From the NCBI GenBank assembly GCA_025201765.1, contig MU623551.1, forward strand, positions 1-44,321: a stretch of 44,321 nt of DNA, given 5' to 3'. The translations under genes were made by a program, and so were the position numbers. Shown here one piece after another: positions 12,640 through 23,200 of the stretch (position 1 is the stretch's first letter; each line of letters starts with the position of its first letter). Below the pieces are notes generated by a model that saw only the letters and a list, made by a program, of their open reading frames with translations, ran no database searches and had not been told where the DNA came from. The stretch is from Daldinia sp. FL1419 (taxonomy: Eukaryota > Ascomycota > Sordariomycetes > Xylariales > Hypoxylaceae).

Positions 12640-13440
12640 ACGTTATTATTATTAAATAATTATTTATAATAAATTTTTTATCTAATTATTCTATTATATT
12701 TGTTAAGATATAGTCACATTATTTTGGTTTAATATAACTTTTAATTTATTATAGGTTAATTGAAGTACAGGGTATATCTTATAAGAACTATTAGAGCTCC
12801 TATTTAATATTAAAATAATTAAATAAAAGAATTAATAAAAATAATTATTTAATAATAATAATACATTTTTAAAAAATTATATATAATAAAAAAATAAAAA
12901 ATATATATTAATATTAAATTGGAATAGTGTGATTACGTAACTAAAATTACCCTATAAGATTTTATTAGTGAAACCTTCTATAGTTTATATATGCTTTTTT
13001 AAATATAAATAAACCTTTAATAATTATTTTCATATTTAATCAATTTAAATCTTTTATAATTCTTTTAAATTTATTTTTATAAAGATTTATATAAATAATA
13101 TACATTTTCTTTATTTATAATTTTTATTATGTATTATTATTATCAAATAATGTATTTATTAATTTTTTTATCCAAATTCTTTATTACTCTTTTTAAGATA
13201 TAATTATTTTATATCTTTTAATTTATATAATCTTTATATTATTATAAATTAATTAAAATGTAGGGCATATTCTATAGGAATTATTAAAGTTTTTGTTTAA
13301 TATATAAAATTTTATAAAATTTTTTTTAAAAAAATTATAAAGAATTTAAATTAATTAAGTAAAAAAATAATTTTTAAAGACTTATTTATATTTTAAAAAA
13401 CATATGGAAATTTTAAAGAAAAGGTGTTTTATGGAATTAA
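12640..13440. mobile_element. LTR-like repeats beside the LINE 5' end
   Basis: An LTR-like plus-strand 3' part covers about 12640-12805. A second plus copy starts at about 12925 (ttaaattggaatagtgtgattacgtaact) and runs to about 13310, with the TATA-like aaatataaataaacc at about 13003. A reverse fragment follows to about 13440. The family is the same as at 700-2190. Confidence 0.55.
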
Positions 13441-13449
13441 TACCATTTT

Positions 13450-13620
13450 TATAAAATAATCTATGTCTTTCTTATTTCATTAATTGCGCCACAATCCTAA
13501 CTAACCAATCAGCTCCCAGAGAAGTCCCCCGTAATTTCGGATGTTTTCCGCTGTTGTACAACCACCTCCAATCAGAAATATATACAAACTATCTCAAAAA
13601 ATCACAAATTTAATTAATTT
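13450..13620 (-). repeat. Repeat copy shared with 4205-4370 (inverted), less mutated
   Basis: Reverse complement of this stretch matches 4205-4370, and it retains GC-rich parts (for example agtcccccgtaatttcgg) that are AT in the other copy. No coding potential is seen. Confidence 0.55.
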
Positions 13621-13683
13621 TTAAATAATATTAATTATTAATATTTTTAAATAAATTTTAAATTAATATAATAAATCTAACCA

Positions 13684-14265
13684 CAAGGAGGACTGAGGTT
13701 AGCCGGGAAGGGCCATGGGTCAGCAGCACCGTTTTGAGCCATTTTGGAGAGCAAATATAATATTGTGATGTTGAAAAAAGGATTGTAAAAGTAAGAATGG
13801 GTAATAGCTTTTTATAAAGATATGAAATCATTTATATATATTTATACCTTACATAAACTGCATATACCCCGGCCCTCCCCCGAAATAACCTCTTTACGAT
13901 GCAACAACGCTTTTATTATTTATAAAGAAAATAATGAAGCTATCTTAAATTTCGTTATTGCCTTACACCTGGGCTGCTGCCACATCACTTTACAAAGTTC
14001 GGGCATTATAATACATAAATTATTTTTCTATATTAAAGTTTAATTATTTTTATTAAAAGATAAATTTTAATAAAAATATAAGGTAAAATTAAAGTTATAA
14101 CAATATAGCTTATTTAGATAGGCAGCGGGTAGGTTTTCTCCGGAACACAATTCCTACCCGGAACAAATACCAAGAGATGGACCAGATACCTGTAATATAT
14201 TCTAGGTAAATCGGGGTAGTAATAAATAATAATAAAATAATAATAATATAATAAATCAAAATAGT
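13684..14265 (+). mobile_element. 5'-truncated LINE 3' end, plus strand
   Basis: This ~580 bp segment is the reverse complement of the 3' end of the LINE at 6026-6597. It is homologous from 'aaggaggactgagg' through the 'gggtaggttttctccggaac' block to a tail of AAT/AAAT repeats (about 14218-14265). It keeps many C and G positions lost in the full-length copy, so it is younger or was less exposed to RIP. A 3'-anchored, 5'-truncated copy with a simple-repeat tail is typical of LINE insertion. Confidence 0.7.
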
Positions 14266-14345
14266 TTTGAATTTTGATGTACCCCGTGCGCGCGCCTGTG
14301 ACTTCCTGTGGCGTACAACTCTGAACCACGCTTTTTCAATTAAAT
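14266..14345. other. GC-richer flank of LINE copy
   Basis: Short patch 'gtaccccgtgcgcgcgcctgtgacttcctgtggcgtacaac', CpG-rich compared with its surroundings. It immediately follows the LINE tail and so may be pre-insertion target DNA. Identity unknown. Confidence 0.3.
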
Positions 14346-14389
14346 AAAAATTTATATCAATAAAATCCCCTTATAAATCGTTTAATTAA

Positions 14390-16745
14390 GGTATTAAATA
14401 AAAACTTTAATTGAATAAGAACTCTAATTGAACCGGAGCTCTAATTCAACAAAAGCTCTAATAGTTAGATATAAGGTAATTATATCCTGAAGAAGGTAGG
14501 TACTAAAGTAATCAAATAAACAATTAATAAATATAATTGCTGACAATGGTAATTAACGTTTAAAATGATATATTCAATTAAAGATAAAAGGATTATAAAC
14601 TATTATAAAAAACTATATAAAAAATAATACTTAAAGAGGTTGATTTGATTAGACAAGAATGAACATTGGGGGGCTTATATATTAAATAAGAACTGTAATT
14701 GAACAAAAACTTTAATAACTACATGGATGCAGGGTGATTATATCCTAAAAAAAATATTCAAATAATTAAATAAATAAAAGGCTAATTAATAGAAGTAATT
14801 GTTGGTGCTTAAGATATAGAATAAATAATAAATATATTTAATAAAAAAAAAATCATAAACTATAGTAAGAAACTATGAAAAAAACTGATGATTTTGAAGA
14901 GTTTAACCTGATCAGATAAGAATTAGTTTTTAGGGACTTATATATTGGATAGGGGCTTGAATTTAGGGTTAATATTATTGAATAGGAGCTGTAATAGAAC
15001 AGGAGCTTTAATAATTCTTGCAGGATATACCCTAACCCTATACTTTTATTGTACGAATCTCTATCAAAAAATTGATGATTTTGTACTTAAGAACTTGAGC
15101 TAATCAAATAAGTAAACAACTTCTAAGGGCCTATATATTGGATATGAACTCTAATTGAATAAGAGCTTGAATTGAACAAGAGCTCTTACAGTTTTATCGT
15201 ACGAATCTCTATCGAAAAATTAATGCTTAGGTACATCCTAACTTGAACTGATTAGATAGGTAAATAATTTCTGAGGGCTTATACATTAAATATGAGTTCT
15301 AATTGAATAAAAGCTTAAATTGAATAAGAGCTCCTGCAGTTTTATTATACGAATCTCTATCAAAAAACTGATGATTTGGTGCTTAAGAACTTAAGCTGAT
15401 CAAACAGGAAAATAACTTTTAGAGGTTTATTTATATTAAACATAAATTCTAATTAAACAGGAACTCTAATAACTCTTACAAAATATGCCCTACAATTTTA
15501 TCATATAAATCTCTATCAAAAACTAACAATTCTATGGTTTGAGAACTTGAGCTGATTAGATAAGAAAATAATTCTTGAGGGCTTATTTACATATTAAAAA
15601 GCCTATAGAAACCTTAGAAGGGTTGGCTCCATAAAAGCTAATAAGATCTTACAGCTTCAATTATGTAATTACATTACAGCCCTCTGTAACCCCCCCCCCT
15701 TTTTTTTTTAAAAAAAAAAAAAAAAAAACTTATGTAATTAGGGTGACTCAATTATAAAAATAATTAAAAAAGGAATTTAATTAAAAACATAAAAATAATT
15801 TTACTAGCTCTAATAGCTCCTGCAAAATATGCCCTATAATTTAGCTATCCTATAATAAACTATATTCTAAGAAATATATTAAAGTAATCAAATAAAAGAT
15901 TAATAGAGGTAATTATTTACAATGGTAGCTAATGTTTAAGAAATAAAATAAATAATATATTTAATAAGAAAGTAAATTTATAAATTATTGTAAAAATTAT
16001 AAAAAAAAATGATAATTCTATAAAACTTAATTTAATCAAATAAGGATCAACCCTTAAAAACCTATATATTAAATAGGAACTTTAATAGCTTTTATAAGAT
16101 ATGCCTTACATTTCAACTACCCCATAACTATCTCCTAAAGAATATAAATAAATATTAAAATAATTAAATAAAATGTTAATAAATAAAAATAATTATTAAT
16201 GCTTAAGAGGTAGAATAGATGATATATTTAATAAGAAAAAAAAAATCATAAACTATAACAAAAAACTATATAAAAGGTAACATTTAAAGAACTTAACCTA
16301 ATCAAATAAAAATTAATTTTTAAAAACCTATATATTAAATATAAATTCTAATAATTCTTATAAGATATGCCCTACACTTCAACTATCCCATAACAAACCA
16401 GAGGCTATATAAAAAAGAGGATGTAAGATGATTATATCTTAAAGAGCAGAATAAAATGATTAAATAGAATAAATTACTATATATAATTGTTTGTAAATAG
16501 TATTGATTTATAAGAGGTTATATTTAAGAGAGAATTAAAATTATATATTATCATATAAAGCTCTTTAAAGAAACTAATCCTGTAAAACTTAAAGAGCCTA
16601 TGCTGATCAGATAAGAAAAACAACTTTTGAAAGTCTATTTATGTCTAAAAGAGCTGTGGAGACTTAGGAGGTTTGGCTCTAAGGAGGTTAATAGGGTCTT
16701 TATAGGGTAACATTTATTATATAAATATATTACTTCAATTTATTA
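14390..16745 (-). mobile_element. Array of minus-strand LTR-like repeats
   Basis: At least five partial or complete copies of the LTR-like family, mostly reversed, recognised by repeated gaataggagcttta, aggatatgccctaca, tatatcctaaag, gggcttatatatta and aaagagctgtggag segments. Several short copies (about 14940-15500) repeat in tandem with a ~140-bp step. The run is interrupted at 15689-15728 by C, T and A homopolymers. Confidence 0.6.
15689..15728. repeat. C-run / T-run / A-run homopolymer block
   Basis: After 'ccctctgtaa' come about ten C, ten T and nearly twenty A in a row, then 'cttatgtaattaggg'. The preceding ctgtaaccccc resembles the inner end of the TIR of the MITE at 35523-35995 (tccgtaaccccc). 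It may be a decayed element end or a sequencing/assembly artefact. Confidence 0.6.
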
Positions 16746-16890
16746 TAATTTAAATAAATTAAAATAATAAATATAATAATAAATATATTATCCTAATTTA
16801 ATAAGAATTTTTTTTGATTTAGAAATTATATTTATTATTAAATATTTAATTAATAATTATAGAATAAGAATAATTAGTTATGAAAGGAAA

Positions 16891-16911
16891 GCTGGTCGCG
16901 AAGCGACCAGC
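16891..16911. other. Perfect GC-rich hairpin in AT desert
   Basis: gctggtcgc, loop gaa, gcgaccagc: a perfect 9-bp stem with a 3-nt loop, followed by cccc. All CpG sites are intact although the DNA on both sides is nearly pure A/T. Not a fungal terminator in any known sense; possibly a small mobile GC cluster or a recent insertion. Confidence 0.6.
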
Positions 16912-17039
16912 CCCAAAAAACTAGTTTTTATTATATAATTATATTATTTTAATTTAATAATTTTTTTATAATTATTTATAATTATTTTTTAAATTAATTA
17001 TTTTATAATTAATTGCCTTTTTAAGATGGATTAATTTTA

Positions 17040-17420
17040 TTTTATAATTTTACAATTTAATATTAAATTAATATAATGTAATTAAATAATAAGAATCACC
17101 TGAGAGAAATTTTATTAACCTCCATAAAACCAAACCTTCTAAGGTTTCCAGAGTTCTTTTAGATATAAATATACCCTTAAAAGTTATCTTTCTTATCTAA
17201 TCAATTTAGGTTTTTTAGGTTTTATACAATTAATGAACCAATATAATATATTTAGGTAATAAATTCTATCCTGCAAAGACCCTATTAACCTCCTTAGAAC
17301 CAAACCTTCTAAAATCTCCATAACTCTTTTAAATATAAATAAGACTTTGAGAGTTGTCTTTCTTATCTGATCAGCTCAAACTCATAAGTATAAAATCCAT
17401 AATTTTTATGAGCAACACTA
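17040..17420 (+). mobile_element. LTR-like fragments
   Basis: Two truncated plus-strand copies of the LTR-like family, starting at about 17060 and 17225, with boxes agatataaatataccc (about 17160) and aaatataaataagac (about 17333). Confidence 0.5.
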
Positions 17421-18018
17421 GTCGGGCAGTAGGGGGCGTGATATTTGGATAATAGCCACATAATTTATGAGGCGCACCATAGGTACGTACCTTTATATAT
17501 AATTTTAATAATAATCTTTTATATCAAAAATAAATCCTCTTAATTTAATATGTAATAAGAGTATGTAATAGGAGCTATTCTGAAAGATTTTGATAGGCCT
17601 TTAAGAGCTGCTTTTTTGCCTGATTAGTTTAAGTTATAGATAATTCTTTAGAAATTGTTTCCATATAATTTTATATAAATAATATATATTCTTTTAGGTT
17701 TATAACCTTATTATATACATTGTTATTACAAAATAGTTATATATAATAATTTATTTATTTGATTATTTTGATATTTTTATTAAAATATAGTTACCTTATA
17801 TTTTTGAATTTATATAATTTTTGGTTATTATAGATTAATTAAAGTGTAAGGTATATCTTATAAGAGCTATTAGAATTCCTATTCATTTTCTTTAAAGAAT
17901 TAAAATCCCAAAGAGGTATAAAAAATATCAAGAAATATATATTGAAAAGTACGTACCCCTTAGGGACCCCACTTCTTTCATAATTACTGCCCAAATATCA
18001 TGCCCTTTACTGCCCAAT
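17421..18018. mobile_element. MITE-like unit with ~70-bp inverted repeats
   Basis: The left arm (17421-17491) starts gtcgggcagtagggggcgtg and contains gatatttgg and ggtacgtacc. The right arm (17948-18018), read in reverse, starts attgggcagtaaagggcatg and contains gatatttgg and ggtacgtact. The arms are imperfect inverted repeats around ~455 bp of AT-rich DNA holding an LTR-like fragment (about 17555-17890). No clear target duplication is visible. Confidence 0.5.
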
Positions 18019-18175
18019 TAATGTTATTCATTTTTATTATAAATTTTTTTATAAATATATATATTTTTTAATCCTTTTATTTATAAAATATACACTTATT
18101 ATATGTGTTATTATTAGTAAGTAATCATTTTTATTAATTATTTTATATAATTATTTTAATATTCTTTTTAAAATA

Positions 18176-18725
18176 TTAAATCAAGATAATATGATTATGT
18201 AATAAGAATAAATCTATAAAACCTCATTTATTTATGGAATATCCCCCTTTTTCCTTTTAAGATTTATATATTTTTTTAAATATAAATAAGCCTTTAGGAA
18301 TTATTTTTTTATTTAATTAATTAATTTTTTTTATAATTTTATATATATTTTTTTAAGATTATTTTTATAAAGTTTTATATATATAATATTTTTTTTATAA
18401 TCTCTAATATGTGTTACCATTATTAAATAATTATATTTATAAATCTTTTTATACAATTATTTTAATACCTTCCTTAAAATATAATTATTTTACATTTTCA
18501 AATTTATATAACCTTTAACTTATTATGCCTATTCAATATATTTATACAAAATTTTATAAAAATGATCTTTAAAGAATTATAATAAACTTAAACTGATTAA
18601 ATAAGAAAATAACTCCTAAAGGCTTCTTTATATTTAAAAGAGTTTATAGAGACCTTAGAAGGTTTAGCTTTATAAAAACTAATAAAGTTTTTATAAAGTA
18701 GTTTTTATTACCTAATTATATTTTC
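18176..18725. mobile_element. LTR-like copies, plus then minus
   Basis: A plus copy starts at about 18178 (tcaagataatatgattatg) and runs to about 18540, with the tttaaatataaataagcc box at about 18275. A minus-strand fragment follows to about 18725, with a reversed box 'ttctttatatttaaaagag' near 18625. Confidence 0.55.
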
Positions 18726-19160
18726 CTTAATTAAATATAAAATTGATTAATTAAAATATAATTAATTAATTTAAATGTGGTTAGGTATAAGGTTAATAAG
18801 ACTAATTAATTAGAAAAAGGTTGATGAAGTTAAGGCTAATAATTAATTAATTAGGATATAGTTAATTAATTAGGAGGTGGCTAATTAGTTAAGAGGTGGC
18901 TAATTAACTAAGAAATGGCTAAGTATAAGGTTAATCAATCAGAAAAAGGCTAGTATAACTGGCCAATTAACAAAAAGTTTATATATTTAGTTCATAAAAT
19001 TTAAAGAATTTATAAAACCTTTAAAACCTAAGTTTTTTTAATTTTAAAAAATGTTTTAATATATTAAAAAGAATAAAGAAAATTAATAGAATATAAAAAA
19101 ATTAAATATATAATGTTATTTAAAATTTAAAAATTATAAGATCAATATATGGGGTTAATA
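18726..19160 (-). repeat. Repeat with internal tandem, inverted copy of 36310-36600
   Basis: 18770-18975 holds degenerate ~19-bp units of the type gaggtggctaattagttaa. The following 18975-19150 matches the reverse complement of 36325-36520 over about 170 bp with a few substitutions. In both places the LTR-like repeat follows on the same side, so this is one composite repeat on both sides of the gene island. Confidence 0.65.
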
Positions 19161-19199
19161 TATTTAATAAGGTCATTTTTTTCTTTATTTATATTAATA

Positions 19200-19370
19200 A
19201 TTTTCCAATATAAAACCTTAAGAAAATTTAAGGCAAATAATAAATAAGTTTTCTTTAAAATATAGTTTTTACCCAAAATAAATACTAAAAGATAGATTGG
19301 ATACCTGTAATATAATTTAGGTAGATTGGAGTAGTAATAAATAAACAAATAGATAAATTAAATATTTTAT
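19200..19370 (+). mobile_element. LINE 3'-end copy, heavily mutated
   Basis: Matches the last ~160 bp of the LINE 3' end: ataggttgg-type sequence with 'ggatacctgtaatata' and 'gtagtaataaataaac' tail. Where the copy at 13684-14265 has tctccggaac, this one has tctttaaaat, all transitions. It sits at the left border of the gene island. Confidence 0.6.
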
Positions 19371-20270
19371 TAAAAATAATGAAATATTAGAACAATAATA
19401 AGATAAAATTTTTAAATATATCTTAATTAAGTAAATTTCATTATATCCATTTAAATTATTTATATATTGATATGGTAGGGAATGGGGCAATGGTTGACCG
19501 ACATATGGTCTCAGTTCAGCATCAGGGCCAGAGCCAACTTTTTGGTATCTAATTTATTAGCGCATTCAAGTAATTTGATTCTACCTGCTTAAACGAAACC
19601 AATTCCGCTTCAGCCCAATTACAACCTTCTATTGACCCTTCTGTGTTCCGGCAACTGCTTCAAGTCGTGTTACCTTACAACTTAATTATTCCATTCTTCC
19701 CTCTAGCCATCTCTTTCTTTTTGCGCACAATTCGCAACACACACTCCCTACTTCAAGGTACAATACCATACTCTTTATTACATATAAAAAAGTTGGACCC
19801 GTCGGCGTCTGGTGCAGCACGGTTGCGAGGTATTTGTAACATGTTTGCGTATGGCGACTTCGCAACGTTGATAAACCCCTGGGAAACTATTACTACTATC
19901 CTTGCGCACCTTGCCGCATCTCCACGTTTACATCTAATAATCGTCTAAAGGGAGGGTACATTTTGAGTTGTTTTGATTTCTCTCCGTAGAGAACTGAGAA
20001 CCCTTTAGTTAGCCCCCTTTTACCACAGCTGCCATTTATTTTATTTTTTATTTTTTATTTTATTTTCTTGACCGACAAAACCGCTTCAGCCGTATCTTAA
20101 CCTACGAAGAGCCTCGTCATCTTTTCGGTCCTTGCCTACCTCGGCCGCTCGAAACCCTGTAACCCTCGATTTTTAGTCTCGTATGCGATTCTGATACAAC
20201 TGTAACCCGGCCTCTCAGTAATAGATTCCCTTTACAACCAAATTTCTTTGCCAATCGTTTTCTAGCCACC
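19371..20270. promoter_or_regulatory. SLA1 upstream region / island border
   Basis: Composition rises to gene-like levels at about 19470. A 101-codon open frame at 19643-19948 has no recognisable features and is probably chance. T-rich and pyrimidine-rich tracts at 20033-20070 are typical of a fungal core promoter. The region ends in the strong start context gccaccATGG at 20265-20274. Transcription start not determinable. Confidence 0.4.
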
Positions 20271-23200
20271 ATGGGTTTCCTCGGTGTTTATAAAGCATTA
20301 TACGATTATGCGCCGCAGTCCGAGGGAGAGCTATCAATAAGTGAAGGTGATATTCTCTATGTCTTAGAGAAGAGTGCAGAGGATGATTGGTGGAAGGCCA
20401 AGAAGAAGGCTAGTGCCGACGACGAGGATGAACCCGTCGGACTCGTTCCAAATAACTATGTAGAGGAGGTGCGTATTATCATTCTTATTATTACATTGCG
20501 AATAGGGTTAACTACCTAATCCTCCACAAAGAAACGTGCTAAACTTTTATATAGGCACCGCCAGTAGGCCAAGCTCGTGCATTATATGAGTATACCCGAC
20601 AGACCGATGAAGAGTTATCTTTCCCCGAAGATGCCCAGTTACAGGTCTATGATACGACCGATCCAGATTGGATTCTTGTTGGATTTGAAAAGGATTATGG
20701 CTTCGTCCCAGCGAATTACATTGAGATGGGTGCAGCATCATCAGCTCCAGCTCCAGCTCCAGCTCCAGCTCCAACTCCAGCTCCAGCTGCGACGCGGAAG
20801 CCTGAACCTGAAGTCGAACCCGAGCCCGAACCCGAACCCGAACCTATACCGTCTGTACCGAAGCCTCCGACCCTACCTCAACGAACCTCTGTTTCCTCTG
20901 CCTCGGCCGAGCCAGAACCACCCCAGAGTCCGCCCCTTCCCGATAGAAATCCATCGGTAAGAGCTCCAATCGCCTCTACAGCACAGCCTGGTCCAGCGGC
21001 AACCTTGGCCAACGTGATGCATGGCAAAAGCTCTACCCGTGCAGCAACACCACCCCCAGTTAATATACCTCCTCGTCAGCAATATCTCTCCGAAGAATCC
21101 GATGGCGAACCAAGCCCCGCTCTACCGCGACGTCCGCGACCCCAGTCAAGTATGCCAAATGACCACCATCGTGTGTCGGTTCACCCTCAACGGTCCTCTA
21201 GCCGTCGTGATTATGATGATGAGACACAACAGCCACAGTCGGGTCGGATCGCGCCTGGTGGCTTTCATTTATATAATATCAACGAGATGGTGTCTATCAT
21301 GGGTAAAAAAAAGAAGATGCCGACGACATTGGGTGTAAACCTGAAAACCGGTGTTATCCTGATCGCCCCTGAGCATATCTCGGACGGTCCAAGCCAAGAG
21401 TGGACAGCAGAAAAGATGACACATTACTCTCGAGAAGGCAAGCACGTGTTTTTGGAGCTTGTTAGGCCAAGCAAGAGTATTGATTTCCATGCGGGAGCCA
21501 AGGATACCGCCGAGGAGATTGTAAGTGCTCTCGGTGAACTTTCTGGAGCTGTACGTGCAGAAGGCTTGCGGGAAGTGATCATGGCTGGAACTGGCCAAAG
21601 TGCCCAGAAGAGGGGGCAAGTCCTCTATGACTTTATGGCGCAAGGGGACGATGAAGTTACAGTTTATATAGGAGACGAAGTTATAATCCTCGATGACACC
21701 AAGAGCGAAGAATGGTGGCAGGTCCGACGTCTAAAGAATGGAAAGGAAGGAGTCGTTCCGAGCAGCTATATCGAAGTTACCGGGTTGATGACACCGCAAT
21801 CATCATCGAATTCGGGTGTCAATGCCGGTAGATCCACCGTAGCACAGAACCGACTAGAAGAGGCACGCTTAACTAAAGAAGCACTCAAGAGAGATCAAAA
21901 AGCAGCAGAGGTAGGACCTGGAATGATTTTGCCTGAGAGGCGTAGTAGTTTGTCGGTGAGAGATAATGGTAACACTTTTGGGCAACAGCGATCCAACCGA
22001 CGCGAAAACGGCCGAACAGAGAGCAAGAGCTCCGGTTCCTCCTCGAAACCTAGTAAGTATTCTGTGATTCGAGCTTGCGGAAGACATGATATGACACTAA
22101 CTACAATACTAGAACCGGATCCGACCAAGGTGCGAACTTGGACAGACAGATCCAAGTCGTTTAGCGTCGAGGCCCAGTTCCTTGGGCTCAAAGACGGAAA
22201 AATCAACCTACACAAGCTAAACGGGGTCAAAATCGCGGTCCCCATAGTTAAGATGTCAATCGAAGATATCGAGTATGTCGAACGTATCACGGGAGCGTCT
22301 CTAGATGAAGACAAGCCCCTATCCGAAGTCAAGCGCTCAATGCCTTCCAAGAGTGGACCGAGCCGAGAATCTACGTCTAGCAAGGTGGGCGCATCCGTTG
22401 AGCCGCCGAAATCGGATTATGATTGGTTTCAGTTCTTTCTATCCTGTGATGTCGCTGTCGGCCTCTGTGAGCGATATGCTCAAGCTTTTACTAAAGATTC
22501 TATGGACGAAAGCGTACTGCCCGACGTGGACGCGAGCGCACTCCGCAGTCTCGGCCTTCGTGAGGGCGATATAATCAAGGTTATTCGATACCTCGATAAG
22601 AAATACAACCGAGATGGCAAGAAAAAGGGTGTCAGCTTCGACGAAGATGGTGGTTCTGGTGGTTTATTCTCGGGACCGGGTGGCACACTCCGAAATAACA
22701 CCCGAAAAGGTCGTCCTGCCCCGAGCGTCCAGACTAATGACAACATAGATGCCAAAGCACTTTCTCAGCAAAAGGATAAAGATGGAGAGTCGTCTTCCCC
22801 TGCTGCTACCCGTCCGAACGCTATCGGTAAACCCAGTGGCGGGTTCGACGACGATGCCTGGGATGTGAAGCCAGCTAAGCAGCAGCCCGAGCCCGAAGCG
22901 AAACCAGCTCCAACTCCCGAACTAGCCCCTGCTGCTCCTGCTCAGGCTCAACGACCACCGACGCAGGCAATGCAAGATCTTTCTCTTCTGTCGGCTCCAC
23001 TAGAGCCGATCAAGGTGCAGCCAACTTCCACATCCCCTACCATAACTCTGCCACCACCCCAGCCCCAGCCACAACCTCAAATACAGCCTCAGCAGACACA
23101 ACCTCAACAACCGGGAGCAACGCCAGCTTTCTTCACAGGTATACCGCCACAGCAGACAGGTCTTCCACAAGCGACTGCTCCAGCTCAGCCTCTCAATCTT

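Noticed and set aside
6026..14265. One large 8.2-kb DNA transposon with ~570-bp terminal inverted repeats
   Set aside because: The inverted arms each end in a simple-repeat tail and the left arm is continuous with a minus-strand LINE, so two separate LINE 3' ends explain them better.
1..19400. Idea that the AT-rich flanks are mitochondrial DNA or a NUMT because of GC hairpins in AT DNA
   Set aside because: Recognisable nuclear LINE and copia relics and transition-only divergence between copies point to RIP. No mitochondrial gene is seen.
19643..19948. 101-codon plus-strand ORF upstream of SLA1
   Set aside because: No recognisable domain, no clear start context, and it sits in the SLA1 promoter area; judged chance. 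Transcript data could change this.
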